64,000 nucleotides of DNA, taken from contig NZ_JABFTT010000005.1 in assembly GCF_021404465.1 (NCBI RefSeq), positions 186,001 to 250,000 on the forward strand, given 5' to 3'. Position 1 is the first letter of the stretch, and each line of letters opens with the position of its first letter. The DNA comes from Billgrantia zhangzhouensis. Its GTDB lineage: Bacteria; Pseudomonadota; Gammaproteobacteria; Pseudomonadales; Halomonadaceae. The position numbers were made by a program, and so were the translations under genes. Shown here in pieces: positions 55,345 to 64,000 of the stretch. The notes beneath the pieces are model-generated. The model saw only the letters and a program-made list of their open reading frames with translations, ran no database searches and was not told the origin of the DNA.

Positions 55345-56471
55345 TGGGCCACCTCCTCTTCCAATGCCTGCCTGAGCGGGACCGCGAGGCATTCGCCGCG
55401 CCATCCCTGCGGCAGCGGAAGCGGCTCGCCAGCCAGGTCGGCAACGATCAGCGCTTCCAGGTCGCGTCGGCGCATCAGCACTTCCGGCGCCAGCCCCAAG
55501 CGTTCGGCGAATTCGTTCACCACTCGCTTGAGCGCCTTCATGCGCCGCTTGTAATCCGCTCCCATGGGCGACGGCAGCGCCGGCGGCAGTTCCGCGTCGT
55601 CGCACTGCCGGGCCCGCTTGACCAGCGCCAGAAGGGTGTCGCCATCCCGCTTGATCAGGCTGGGCTTGATCTCTTCGACTTCGGCGAGCTGATAGCGATT
55701 CTCCGGCATGCGCTCGGCAACGCCGTACAGCACCCGATCATTGACCAACCAGCCCCGCGGCAGGTTGCGTCGGCGGGCTTCGCCCTCGCGCCAGGTGGTC
55801 AGCAATCGGTAGGCCTCGACCTGACGAGGTGCGAGCCGCCATAGCTGGCGGTGGCGGCGGTACCACTGACCGTCCGCCTCGTCGCTGCGCAGCGCCTGGG
55901 CCATCAATTCGCGGCAGTCGGCCTCGAGCCATTCCCGCCGCCCATATCGATCCAACGCATCGCACTGGTGCTCCCAGACCTTGAGCAGAAACACCACGTC
56001 GAGTGCCGCGTAGAGGCACTGGGCCTCGCTCAGCGGACGCTGCAACCAGTCGGAGCGGGTCTCGTCCTTGGGCAGCGTCTCCCCGGTCCAGTGCTCCACC
56101 AGGCGCTGGTAGCCCATGGCAGGATCCTCGCCCAGCAGCGCCTGGGCCACTTGCGTATCCACCAGCGGGGCGACCGACACGCCGGCCCAATGGGCCAGCA
56201 CTTCGAGATCCTCGCTGCTGGCGTGCAGCAGCTTGAGCGCCCCTCCGGCGAGCAGCCGACGGAAGGCCTCGGTACAATCGACCGCCTGGGGATCGACCAG
56301 CCAGGCCGGGCCGCCGGCCGAGAACTGGATCAGGGCCGGAACCGGATGGAAGGTCTTCTCGCGAAAGAACTCGGTGTCCAGCGCGATCACCTCGGCCTGG
56401 GCCACTTCGTTACAGGCGGCATCCAGCGCCTCGGGCGTATCGATCCAGCGTATCTCGGGGGTCAGGGTCAT
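55341..56471 (-). CDS. rnd: Ribonuclease D
   Basis: 3'-5' exonuclease for tRNA maturation, 376 residues. DEDDy exonuclease residues are in VIALDTEFFREKTF, LHASSEDLEVL and the Tyr/Asp segment AQCLYAALDVVFL. One or two HRDC domains follow (LTTWREGEARRRNLPRGWLV). It lies 33 bp after recR and is coupled to ycgL. Confidence 0.94.
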   Translation of the reverse strand: MTLTPEIRWIDTPEALDAACNEVAQAEVIALDTEFFREKTFHPVPALIQFSAGGPAWLVDPQAVDCTEAFRRLLAGGALKLLHASSEDLEVLAHWAGVSVAPLVDTQVAQALLGEDPAMGYQRLVEHWTGETLPKDETRSDWLQRPLSEAQCLYAALDVVFLLKVWEHQCDALDRYGRREWLEADCRELMAQALRSDEADGQWYRRHRQLWRLAPRQVEAYRLLTTWREGEARRRNLPRGWLVNDRVLYGVAERMPENRYQLAEVEEIKPSLIKRDGDTLLALVKRARQCDDAELPPALPSPMGADYKRRMKALKRVVNEFAERLGLAPEVLMRRRDLEALIVADLAGEPLPLPQGWRGECLAVPLRQALEEEVAQ

Positions 56472-56504
56472 GCATTCATCCAGCAGGTAGGGTAAGCCGC
56501 GGCA

Positions 56505-57110
56505 TCAATCGCCACGAAACGGCAACCGCCCATTGAAGGCTCGGCTGAGGGTGCCGCCGTCGACGTATTCGAGTTCGCCACCCATGGGCACGCCATAGGC
56601 CAGCCGTGAAAGCGTCACGCCGTGGGGCGACAGTTGGGCGGCTATATAGTGCGCCGTGGCTTCTCCCTCCACGGTGGGGTTGGTGGCCAGGATCACCTCG
56701 CTGATGCCCCCCTCGGCGATGCGCGCCTCGAGCTGATCGAGGCCGATATCCTCGGGACCGATACCGTCCAGGGGCGACAGGTGGCCGTGCAGCACGAAAT
56801 AACGGCCTTGGTATCCGCCCGCCTCCTCGATGGCCAGTTGATCGGCCGGCGACTCTACCACGCACAGCAGGCTGTCGTCGCGCCGGGCGCTGGTGCACAA
56901 GACACAGACCTCCTCCTCGGTGAGAGTGCGGCAACGCCGGCAATAACCGACCTGGTCGATGGCCTGCTCGAGCACGGCGGCCAGGCGACGACCACCGTCG
57001 CGGTCACGCTCGAGCAGGTGCATGGCCATGCGCTGCGCGGTCTTCGGGCCCACACCCGGCAGGACCCGCAGCGATTCCATCAGTCTCTCGACGAGGGGGG
57101 AAAAGCTCAT
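56505..57110 (-). CDS. recR: Recombination protein RecR
   Basis: Partner of RecF/RecO in loading RecA at gaps. 201 residues with the helix-hairpin-helix [16 protein letters not shown], the C4 zinc finger [16 protein letters not shown] and the Toprim domain [20 protein letters not shown]. It lies 58 bp downstream of ybaB, the classical dnaX-ybaB-recR order. Confidence 0.96.
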   Translation of the reverse strand: MSFSPLVERLMESLRVLPGVGPKTAQRMAMHLLERDRDGGRRLAAVLEQAIDQVGYCRRCRTLTEEEVCVLCTSARRDDSLLCVVESPADQLAIEEAGGYQGRYFVLHGHLSPLDGIGPEDIGLDQLEARIAEGGISEVILATNPTVEGEATAHYIAAQLSPHGVTLSRLAYGVPMGGELEYVDGGTLSRAFNGRLPFRGD

Positions 57111-57168
57111 TCGATACCTCTAGAGGAGGGTTGATGCCGCATGGCCGAGCGCAGCCGGTTCGGGCGAA

Positions 57169-57495
57169 TCAGAAGGGCATCTTGAAACCGGGCGGCAAGT
57201 TGAGCCCCGCCGTAGCCTCCTCCATCTTCTCGCGCGAGCTGGCCTCGACCTTGCGCACGGCATCGTTGACCGCCGCAGCCAGCAGGTCCTCGAGCAGTTC
57301 CTTGTCCTCTTCCATGACGCTGGGGTCGATATCGACCTTGCTCACGTCGTGGCGGCCGTTCATGGTGACCTTGATCATGCCGGCGCCAGCCTCGCCGACC
57401 ACTTCGGCCTTAGCGATCTCCTCCTGGACGCGCTGCATCTTCTGCTGCATTTCCTGGGCCTGCTTCATCAGGTTGCCCATTCCACCTTTCATCAT
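57169..57495 (-). CDS. ybaB: YbaB/EbfC nucleoid-associated protein
   Basis: A 108-residue DNA-binding tweezer-like dimer of the YbaB/EbfC family: [37 protein letters not shown] and [12 protein letters not shown]. It follows dnaX by 38 bp. The ATG at 57495 has GAGGAA at fitting distance; an upstream in-frame codon at 57510 is less likely. Confidence 0.94.
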   Translation of the reverse strand: MMKGGMGNLMKQAQEMQQKMQRVQEEIAKAEVVGEAGAGMIKVTMNGRHDVSKVDIDPSVMEEDKELLEDLLAAAVNDAVRKVEASSREKMEEATAGLNLPPGFKMPF

Positions 57496-57533
57496 GGTCG
57501 TTCCTCTCACTTGGCAGTGTAAGACTATCGGTG

Positions 57534-59594
57534 TCAGGCCCTTGGCGCGAGGTCAGCCGGCTTGACGGTCGATTCGATCAGGCGCGCCCCAAAGGTTTCC
57601 TGCAACTGCTTGACGTGGGGGTCGCGCTGCAGGGCGGCCACCGCCTCGGCATGCCGCTCCGCGGCAATTCGATCGGCCCGCTGGCGGGGTGTCTCCACCT
57701 GCGTGGGCAACGCCCCCGGCTCGATGACGAGCTGCCGCGCAATGCCGATGCCCGCCAGTGCCTCCTGTATGCGGCGCACGTGGATCTCGGCGTTCATGGC
57801 CTCCTGCGATGGGTCCAGGCGCAGTATCAGTCGGTTGCCGTCATCGGCTTCGACCACGCAGTGTGCCGCGAGGTTGCGTGTCAGCCCCCCCAGGCCCAGC
57901 GCATCGAAGCTGTCCAGCCAGCGGTCGTGGCTGAAGCGCTCACCGGCCGCCTCGGCTGCGACAGCCTGCGCCTCGGCCTTCACCGCTGGAGACTCGCTCG
58001 GCCGCTCGGGCACCTCAAGAACCGCGGTGTCGCCCCCTTCCGCCGCCACCGCCAGTTCCTGCATGGAGGCGTGTCGGGGAGCGTCATGCGGCGCGGGAGC
58101 CGGCTCGTCGGCAGGCGGCTGGGGAAAACGCTCCTCCATGAGTGGAGGAGCCGCTTCCGGCTGGGGCTCAGGCTGGGCCTGGGGCTCGGCCGGTGCTGGC
58201 GAGGCCTCGCCCAGCGGCGGCTCCGTCTCGACTGGCAACTCTTCCCAAGGCGGAGGCGGCTCCGGCAATGCGTCGGCCTCGACCCGGGCTTGCGGCGCGC
58301 TCGCTACGGGAGCCGGCTCGGCAGGGGGACCAGGCTCAGGTTCGGGCGGCTGACTCGAAGCGGTGGATGCCGGGTTGTCGTCGGGGCTTGCATCGGCCGG
58401 CGGTGTGCCCTCCCCGCCCGCAGGTGCGGCAGGCGAACCACCGCTGCCCGCTCCACGCAGCGGCAGGGGCGTCCTAGCCGGCTGAGGCACCCCCTGAGGG
58501 CGGAAGGCCAGCATACGCAGCAGTGTCATTTCCAGTGCCGTGCGCAGGTCGGGCGCGTGGGTCATGTCGCCTCGCCCCTGGATGCCGATCTGATAGTAGA
58601 GCTGCACGTCCTCGGCGGTGAAGCGCGAGGCCAATGCCAGTATCGTCTCGCGATCGCCATGAGCGTTGTCCACGGCATCCGGCACCACCTGGGCCACCGC
58701 CAGCCGATGCAGTACGGCGGTCATGTCGTCGAGCACGGCGGCGAAATCCGGCCCCTGCTCGGCCAGCTGAGCGATCTCGGCCAGCAGCCGGGGGGCGTCG
58801 ATATCGGCCAGGGCCTCGACCAGCGCCAGCACATGGCGGTGGTCGAGGGTACCGAGCATGGCAGCGACGTCGGCATGGCGGACCTGCCCCTGGCCGAAGG
58901 CAATCGCCTGGTCGGTCAGGCTCATGGCATCGCGCATGGAGCCATCGGCAGCCCGTCCCAGCAGCCACAGCGCACTCTCCTCGAAACCGATGCCCTCGGC
59001 TTCGAGCACCTTGGCCAGATGAGTGACGATACGCTCCGGCGGCATGTTCTTGAGCGTGAACTGCAGGCAGCGCGACAGCACCGTGGCGGGAAGCTTCTGC
59101 GGGTCGGTAGTGGCAAGCAGGAACTTCACATGCGGCGGCGGCTCTTCCAGCGTCTTGAGCAGCGCGTTGAAGCTGCTGGTGGAGAGCATGTGCACCTCGT
59201 CGATGAGGTACACCTTGTAGCGCCCCTGGGTGGGGGCGTACTGCACGTTGTCGAGCAGCTCGCGAGTATCCTCCACCTTGGTACGCGAAGCGGCGTCGAC
59301 CTCGATGAGATCGACGAAGCGTCCCTCGTCGATGGCACGGCAGCTGTCGCATTGACCGCAGGGCGTGGAGGTGACGCCATCATCGCCATGGCTCTTGGCG
59401 GTACAATTGAGGCACTTGGCAAGTATTCTTGCCAGCGTGGTCTTCCCGACGCCACGTGTACCGGTAAACAGGTAGGCATGGTGCAAACGCCCCTGGTCAA
59501 GGGCGTTCACCAGCGCACGCTGAACGTGTTCCTGACCGACCAGTTCGTGAAACGTACGCGGCCGCCACTTGCGGGCCAGAACCTGATAGCTCAT
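57534..59594 (-). CDS. dnaX: DNA polymerase III subunit tau/gamma
   Basis: Clamp-loader ATPase and replisome organiser, 686 residues. AAA+ motifs are [20 protein letters not shown], the zinc finger Cys in CLNC and [18 protein letters not shown] and the arginine finger region LSRCLQF. Residues about 365-540 are a Pro/Ala/Glu-rich linker. The C-terminal tau domain ([15 protein letters not shown] onwards) binds the polymerase. I see no A6-type slippery heptamer, so a gamma form by E. coli-like frameshifting is not evident. AAGGA lies 11 nt before the ATG. Confidence 0.96.
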   Translation of the reverse strand: MSYQVLARKWRPRTFHELVGQEHVQRALVNALDQGRLHHAYLFTGTRGVGKTTLARILAKCLNCTAKSHGDDGVTSTPCGQCDSCRAIDEGRFVDLIEVDAASRTKVEDTRELLDNVQYAPTQGRYKVYLIDEVHMLSTSSFNALLKTLEEPPPHVKFLLATTDPQKLPATVLSRCLQFTLKNMPPERIVTHLAKVLEAEGIGFEESALWLLGRAADGSMRDAMSLTDQAIAFGQGQVRHADVAAMLGTLDHRHVLALVEALADIDAPRLLAEIAQLAEQGPDFAAVLDDMTAVLHRLAVAQVVPDAVDNAHGDRETILALASRFTAEDVQLYYQIGIQGRGDMTHAPDLRTALEMTLLRMLAFRPQGVPQPARTPLPLRGAGSGGSPAAPAGGEGTPPADASPDDNPASTASSQPPEPEPGPPAEPAPVASAPQARVEADALPEPPPPWEELPVETEPPLGEASPAPAEPQAQPEPQPEAAPPLMEERFPQPPADEPAPAPHDAPRHASMQELAVAAEGGDTAVLEVPERPSESPAVKAEAQAVAAEAAGERFSHDRWLDSFDALGLGGLTRNLAAHCVVEADDGNRLILRLDPSQEAMNAEIHVRRIQEALAGIGIARQLVIEPGALPTQVETPRQRADRIAAERHAEAVAALQRDPHVKQLQETFGARLIESTVKPADLAPRA

Positions 59595-59870
59595 TGCAGC
59601 AGAATTCCTTGCAGCGGGGCTGGCGGGCAGCCGGTCGGAGCAGGGCCTGCTTCGCCCCGGCGAGAAGTCCGGTAACGAGCCGAACGCGAAAACCCTCATT
59701 CTACCGGCTGAGGCCGGAGGCGCAAAGTTCACCCTTCGCGGAAATCTCCGCAGCGCGGCTGAGGCGCCGCATCGGCGCATGCCCTGCGGCGAGGCTGTGC
59801 TAGCATGTGTTGAGTATTTTCGACGAGTCTCGGAGTCACCATGGCCAAGCCGCGCTGCGCTTCCTAATTC

Positions 59871-60017
59871 ATGGCCAAGGCGATCGCCGGCCACATGGAG
59901 GAGTTCGACACTTTCGCCGCCTGTCGCCACCTCAAGGTGCCGTTCGGCGACGCTCTCGGCAATCCGTTGCTGGCCGCGGGGATGTGGTATTACCAGCTTC
60001 TCGAGCGCTGGCGCTAG
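59871..60017 (+). CDS. Small hypothetical protein, perhaps a remnant
   Basis: A 48-codon frame beginning ATGGCCAAGG (MAKAIAGHMEEFDTFAACR) and ending LLAAGMWYYQLLERWR. I do not recognise it. Thirty bases upstream and in frame is another ATGGCCAAG with a better ribosome site (GGAG), but that reading stops after eight codons (59865-59867), so the longer gene may be interrupted by a nonsense codon. Its stop lies in the left target-site copy of the adjacent repeat element. The gap from dnaX (59595-59840) shows nothing I can name. Confidence 0.4.
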   Translation: MAKAIAGHMEEFDTFAACRHLKVPFGDALGNPLLAAGMWYYQLLERWR

Positions 60018-60295
60018 GGAAACACTGAACAAAATGCCTGCGCGAGCGAATCACTGCGTTGCCCGGTGCTGGTGCGCCAGCCCGGGCAAAATCCTCACCC
60101 CTATACCCCATATGCTCCGGTTGACTCGAAACCCTTCGTTTCTCGCCCCTTCGGGGCCAGCCTACGGCTGTTTGTTGCTTCGCTCGGTCCTGTGCTCCGT
60201 ACGCCTTGCGACCCACAGGGATGTGGGAGGTGCATTGGTTCATCGGGAACGAACCTAGCCGCTTCATCCCGCTCACCAATTTGCTCAGTGCCTCC
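60018..60295. mobile_element. 278-bp MITE-like element with 19-bp terminal inverted repeats
   Basis: Left end GGAAACACTGAACAAAATG (60018-60036); the right end (60277-60295) is its inverted counterpart GGAGGCACTGAGCAAATTG, 15 of 19 identical. The flanks are CTAG (60014-60017) and TTAG (60296-60299), a near-duplicated YTAR target as used by IS5-family transposases. There is no transposase ORF and several small internal hairpins (CGCCCCTTCGGGGC). The right-hand target copy contains the stop codon of the lysR gene. It is best read as a non-autonomous IS5-type element. Confidence 0.7.
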
Positions 60296-61234
60296 TTAGC
60301 TCTCGCCGGCCGGGGAATGCGCCGTGGCGGGATAGTGCGACAACAGCGCCCGCCCCTCCTCGCGCAGGAAGCCGAGCACCTTGGCCTGTTTCCAGTTGTC
60401 ACGGTAGATCAGGCCGAAGCTGAAGGTCATGGCCGGCGAGAAGTGGCGCATCACCACGCCGTCTCGGGGAGCGAGCTGATCCTGGGCGGTGATCGGGTTC
60501 ATTACCGTGATACCGACATGGCTGGCCACCAGGGCGGTGATGGTACCGATGTTGGCCTCCGTCTTGCCGGCGATCCGTACGTGGTGCTGGCTGGCCAGCT
60601 CGAGCAGTGGGTTGGCGCTGATGCTCGGCTGGTTGCTGATGACCAGATGCTGATCACGCAAGTCTTGCACGTCGATGCGCTCGAGCGCCGCCAGGCCATG
60701 TCCCTGCGGTACCAGGCACACCGCCTCGGTGGTGAACCAGGGCTCCACTCGCAGCACTCGCGAAGTGATCGGCAGGGTGACGAAACCGATGTCGGCGTGA
60801 CTCGACTCCACCGCAAGCTGCACCTCATGACTCGACATCATGTCGAGGCTGACGCTGAAATTGCGGTTGCATTCCAACAGCGCAGCCACCAGCCGCGGCA
60901 CGAACCCGAACGACAGTCCGGGTATCGCGGCAATGCGCAGCCGCGAGGTACCGAACTCCTTTAGCGCCAGCACGCTGTGGCGCAGCTCCTCGATGTTGCC
61001 CATCAGGCGCAGGATCTCATCGTAGAGTTCTCGTGCCTCGGGCGTCGCCACCAGGCGGTTTTTCTCGCGCAGGAACAGTTGTATTCCCAGATTCTCCTCG
61101 AGCTGAGCCAGCGAGCGGCTCACCCCCGACTGGGTGATGCCCAGAGTGCGCGCCGCCTGAGAGGCGGTACCGGCCTCGAACAGGGTCTTGAAGATCGCCA
61201 GCGCCTTGAGCGAATGAATAGTAACGTCAGCCAT
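60296..61234 (-). CDS. LysR-family transcriptional regulator
   Basis: A 312-residue LTTR. HTH: FEAGTASQAARTLGITQSGV then SRSLAQLEENLGIQLFLRE. The effector domain follows from residue 95. It is divergent from the aminotransferase-CoA transferase genes and presumably activates them with a pathway metabolite as inducer. Its stop codon abuts the MITE-like element. Confidence 0.93.
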   Translation of the reverse strand: MADVTIHSLKALAIFKTLFEAGTASQAARTLGITQSGVSRSLAQLEENLGIQLFLREKNRLVATPEARELYDEILRLMGNIEELRHSVLALKEFGTSRLRIAAIPGLSFGFVPRLVAALLECNRNFSVSLDMMSSHEVQLAVESSHADIGFVTLPITSRVLRVEPWFTTEAVCLVPQGHGLAALERIDVQDLRDQHLVISNQPSISANPLLELASQHHVRIAGKTEANIGTITALVASHVGITVMNPITAQDQLAPRDGVVMRHFSPAMTFSFGLIYRDNWKQAKVLGFLREEGRALLSHYPATAHSPAGES

Positions 61235-61251
61235 GATTAAAACTCATCGAA

Positions 61252-61276
61252 TTCAATAAAAAGATCATATATTGAA
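61252..61276. promoter_or_regulatory. LysR-type binding site in the divergent promoter
   Basis: TTCAATA-N11-TATTGAA, perfect 7-bp arms containing the T-N11-A core, between the lysR start (61234) and the aminotransferase start (61334). Confidence 0.65.
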
Positions 61277-61333
61277 ATACTTGGCGTTCGCTACATAGAC
61301 TGCTGAACAACCGTTCACCGACGCACAACGATA

Positions 61334-62698
61334 ATGAGCGAGCCAATGGAACCATCCCCTCTCTTTTATCAAGCAGGGCCTGCCCTGCCCGAGGTCAGCC
61401 ACGCCAAGGGCGTCTACCTGTGGGACGATACCGGCAAGCAGTACCTGGATGGCTGCTCCGGCGCCATCGCCTGCAATCTGGGTCACGGCCGCGACGACAT
61501 CCGCGACGCCATGCTCGCCCAGCTCGACCGCGTGGCCTTCACCTACCGCACCCAGTTCGAGAATGCCCCGGCGGTCGCCCTGGCCGAGACCCTAGTCGCC
61601 CTCACCCACCGGCAATTGGAGAAGGTATTCTTCGTCTCCAGCGGTTCGGAGGCGGTGGAGTCGGCGCTCAAGCTGGCGCGCCAGTACTTCGTCGCCCGGG
61701 GCGAGCCCCAGCGTCGACGCTTCGTCTCACTGCGCCCCTCCTACCACGGCAGCACCCTGGGGGCGCTGGGCGTGACCGGCTACGAGCCGCTGGAAGTCCC
61801 CTTCACCGACATCATCACCGCTTCGCTCAAGGTGCCTGGTCCCGACTTCTATCGTCATGGCGAAGCCGACGATGCCCGGCACGTGGCACGGGTGCTGGAG
61901 GAAACCCGCGCCACCATCGAGGCCGCCGGCCCCGAGACGATTATCGCCTTCGTGCTCGAACCAGTGGGCGGTGCCAGCACTGGCGCACGCCTGCTCGACC
62001 GGCACTACCTGGAAGGCGTTCGCACGCTGTGCGACGAGTTCGGCTGCCTGTTGATCCTCGACGAAGTGCTGACCGGCGTCGGCCGTACCGGCGCCTGGTT
62101 CGCCTACCAGCACTACGGCGTGACACCCGACCTGCTGGCCACCGCCAAGGGGCTCGGTGCTGGCTACTACCCGGTGGGGGCAATGCTCTCGCGTGCCGAC
62201 ATCGTCGAGACGGTCATGGCCGCGGGCGGCTTCCAGCACGGCCATACCTATGCCGGCAACCCGCTGGCCTGCGCTACCGGACTGGCAGTTATCGATGCCA
62301 TGCAGCGCGAGCACGTGCTCGACAACGTGGCGGCCCGCGGCCGCGAATTGAAGGAGGGACTGCAGGCGCTCAAGGCTCTCTTTCCCTGGGTCGGCGACGT
62401 GCGCGGCCTGGGGCTGCTATGGGGCGTGGAGCTGGTCGCCGATGCCGATACCAAGACGCCCTTCCCCGCCGAGCAGAACCGCTTCGCCCGCCTCACGGCG
62501 CTGGCCAGGGAGGAAGGACTGCTGATCTATCCGCGGCGCACGCTGAATGGCATAGCCGGCGATCACTTCCTAGCCACCCCGCCGCTGACCATCGACGCCG
62601 CCGACACCGCCGAGCTGCTCACCCGGCTCGAGCGCGCCATGCAGCGCTTCGACCGCGAGGTGGACGCCGCGACGCCGATGAACGCAACGACCCTCTGA
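61334..62698 (+). CDS. Class III pyridoxal-phosphate aminotransferase
   Basis: 454-residue omega-amino-acid-type aminotransferase. SSGSEAVESALKLARQYF binds the PLP phosphate, ILDEVLTGVGRTGAWFAY carries the PLP Asp, and the Schiff-base Lys is in LLATAKGLGAGYYP. It would transfer the amino group from an amino acid or amine to pyruvate or 2-oxoglutarate. It is first in an operon with a CoA-transferase, so its product is likely turned into a 3-oxo acid. Ribosome site weak; ATG 61346 is an alternative. Confidence 0.9.
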   Translation: MSEPMEPSPLFYQAGPALPEVSHAKGVYLWDDTGKQYLDGCSGAIACNLGHGRDDIRDAMLAQLDRVAFTYRTQFENAPAVALAETLVALTHRQLEKVFFVSSGSEAVESALKLARQYFVARGEPQRRRFVSLRPSYHGSTLGALGVTGYEPLEVPFTDIITASLKVPGPDFYRHGEADDARHVARVLEETRATIEAAGPETIIAFVLEPVGGASTGARLLDRHYLEGVRTLCDEFGCLLILDEVLTGVGRTGAWFAYQHYGVTPDLLATAKGLGAGYYPVGAMLSRADIVETVMAAGGFQHGHTYAGNPLACATGLAVIDAMQREHVLDNVAARGRELKEGLQALKALFPWVGDVRGLGLLWGVELVADADTKTPFPAEQNRFARLTALAREEGLLIYPRRTLNGIAGDHFLATPPLTIDAADTAELLTRLERAMQRFDREVDAATPMNATTL

Positions 62699-62722
62699 CC
62701 GCCGGATGGAAAAGACACCCAC

Positions 62723-63424
62723 ATGACGCTTCTCAATCGCAAACATCGCACCATCGACGAGGCCATCGCGGCTATTCCGCACGGCGCCTCGATCATGGTC
62801 GGCGGCTTCGGCTCGCCGGGCACGCCCTTCGCCCTGATCGACGAGCTGCTGGCCCAGGGCCAGCGCGACCTCACCCTGATCAAGAACGACGCCAATGAGC
62901 CGGGCATCGGCGTCGGCAAGCTGATCGCGGCCGGTCGGGTGCACCGGCTGATTACCTCGCACATCGGCCTCAACCGCGACGCCATCGCGGCGATGAACCG
63001 CGGTGAGCTGGAAGTCGAGCTCTTCCCCCAGGGGCTTCTCGCCGAGAAGATCCGCAGCGCCGGCGCCGGCCACCACGCCTTCATCACCGATATCGGCCAG
63101 GGCACCGAGATCGCCGGCAAGCGCCGCGAAATCGAGCTGGATGGCCGCACCTGGGGCATCGAGCCGGCGTTGTATTCCGACTTCGCGCTGGTCCACGCCG
63201 AGCGCGCCGACCGCTACGGCAACCTGATTTATCGCGCCACGGCCAGCAACTTCAACCCGTTGATGGCCATGGCCGCCAATACCGTCATCGCCCAGACCTA
63301 CCGGGTCGATGAGCCCGGCAGCCTGCCGCCCGAAGCGATCCACACACCCTGCGCCTTCGTCAGCCAGGTGGTGGAGGTCGCCCGCGATACCAGCGAACAG
63401 GGGAGGCGCGCCCATGTCGGCTGA
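62723..63424 (+). CDS. 3-oxoacid CoA-transferase subunit A
   Basis: 233 residues, type I CoA-transferase alpha subunit. The CoA-binding glycine loop is in MVGGFGSPGTPFALID, followed by LIKNDANEPGIGVGKL and the strand-rich domain with FITDIGQGTEIAGK. It transfers CoA from succinyl- or acetyl-CoA to a 3-oxo acid. It lies 24 bp after the aminotransferase and overlaps subunit B by 11 nt. Confidence 0.92.
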   Translation: MTLLNRKHRTIDEAIAAIPHGASIMVGGFGSPGTPFALIDELLAQGQRDLTLIKNDANEPGIGVGKLIAAGRVHRLITSHIGLNRDAIAAMNRGELEVELFPQGLLAEKIRSAGAGHHAFITDIGQGTEIAGKRREIELDGRTWGIEPALYSDFALVHAERADRYGNLIYRATASNFNPLMAMAANTVIAQTYRVDEPGSLPPEAIHTPCAFVSQVVEVARDTSEQGRRAHVG

Positions 63425-64000
63425 CCAGCAACGCATTCTCGCCCGCGCCGCCCGGGAAGTGACGGCAGGCCAGATCGTCAACCTCGGCATCGGCCTGCCC
63501 ACGCAGCTGTTCCACTACTTACCCGACGAGATGGAGGTACTGGTGCACTCCGAGAACGGCGTGCTGGGCTGTCGCCCGCGCCACGCCGATGAAGCGCCGG
63601 ATTGGGACCTGATCGACTCCGGCGGTGCCTACATCGCCACCCGCCCCGGCGCCAGCGTATTCGACAGCGCCATGTCCTTCGCCATGATCCGCCGCAGCCG
63701 CGTGGACGTCACCTTCATGGGCGCCTTCGAGGTGGATGAACTAGGCAACCTGGCCAACTGGAAGATCCCCGGCAAGTTCTCGCCGGGCATCGGCGGCGCC
63801 ATGGAGCTGGCGCAGAAGGTCAAGCGCCTAGTGATCCTCTGCTCGCACAACGACAAGCACGGCAACCCCAAGATACTCGAGCGCTGCCGCCTGCCGCTCA
63901 CCGCCGAGCGCTGCGTGTCACGCATCGTCACCGACAAGGCGGTGATGGACGTCACGCCGCAGGGGCTCGCCGTGGTGGACATCGCCGAAGGGCTGAGCGT
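63414..64000 (+). CDS. 3-oxoacid CoA-transferase subunit B, truncated by the window edge
   Basis: 195 codons of the beta subunit are visible. The N-terminus VNLGIGLPTQL and the catalytic Glu in HSENGVLGCRPR are diagnostic, as are SFAMIRRSRVDVTFMGAFEVD and NWKIPGKFSPGIGGAMELA. The full protein should be about 215-220 residues, so only the tail is missing. GGAGG precedes the ATG. Confidence 0.92.
   Translation, partial: MSADQQRILARAAREVTAGQIVNLGIGLPTQLFHYLPDEMEVLVHSENGVLGCRPRHADEAPDWDLIDSGGAYIATRPGASVFDSAMSFAMIRRSRVDVTFMGAFEVDELGNLANWKIPGKFSPGIGGAMELAQKVKRLVILCSHNDKHGNPKILERCRLPLTAERCVSRIVTDKAVMDVTPQGLAVVDIAEGLS

Noticed and set aside
57534..59594. E. coli-type programmed frameshift in dnaX
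   Set aside because: No A-rich slippery heptamer was found in the linker region.
57531..59675. Long plus-strand ORF opposite dnaX
   Set aside because: Mirror of dnaX; composition is His/Gly/Gln-rich without motifs.
59595..60017. 4.5S RNA (ffs), sometimes located near dnaX
   Set aside because: The conserved GGTCAGG...GGAAGGAAGCAGCC core is absent on both strands.

Overview
The window is GC-rich, densely coded and reads as the chromosome of a gammaproteobacterium. The gene families (DciA next to secA, dnaX-ybaB-recR, rnd-ycgL-ycgN, lolCD, mlaA, hrpA, fetAB, aguAB) and protein style point to Halomonadaceae (Halomonas or a close relative). That assignment is by recognition, not by a search. I see no rRNA, tRNA or CRISPR.

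Layout. 1-6.9 kb: the 5' part of comEC, a DUF2062 membrane protein, a lipoprotein-release transporter (lolD plus one LolC/LolE-type permease), and the agmatine-to-putrescine pair aguA-aguB ending in a clear terminator. 6.9-14.8 kb: a Nudix/ThiE-like fusion, argJ, secA, a small ORF upstream of secA that may be a SecM-like secretion monitor, dciA, two small proteins and a lipoprotein hydrolase. 14.9-22.2 kb: a fatty- or branched-acid catabolic locus (acyl-CoA dehydrogenase, MarR/OhrR-like regulator, SDR, acyl-CoA synthetase, TetR, thiolase) with several palindromic operator candidates, one of PsrA type. 22.2-23.6 kb: fetAB.

23.7-34.5 kb is an accessory metal/oxyanion region: a deletion-derived acr3 arsenite-efflux pseudogene, an MFS transporter, a rhodanese, a PadR-chromate transporter pair, a cytochrome c peroxidase pseudogene broken by several frameshifts, and a phosphate-transport operon pstSCAB that runs into arsC-arsR where phoU would usually sit. 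Loss of the efflux gene and of the peroxidase beside intact arsC, arsR, chrA and pst genes suggests a decaying or remodelled resistance island.

34.5-54.5 kb: TauE/SafE and Bcr-type exporters, a chemoreceptor, transaldolase, a STAS protein with a PP2C phosphatase (RssC/RssB-like), mlaA, a KAS III enzyme, hrpA, fadD, a three-gene cluster (membrane protein, VWA protein, class II amidotransferase) and an S9 oligopeptidase. 54.6-59.6 kb: a housekeeping run transcribed leftward, dnaX-ybaB-recR-rnd-ycgL-ycgN. 60.0-60.3 kb: a 278-bp element with 19-bp terminal inverted repeats (MITE-like, IS5-type target site). 60.3-64 kb: a LysR regulator divergent from an aminotransferase and the two subunits of a 3-oxoacid CoA-transferase, the second cut by the window edge.

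Starts were chosen from Shine-Dalgarno spacing, overlaps and family length. Operator calls are by eye and are predictions.
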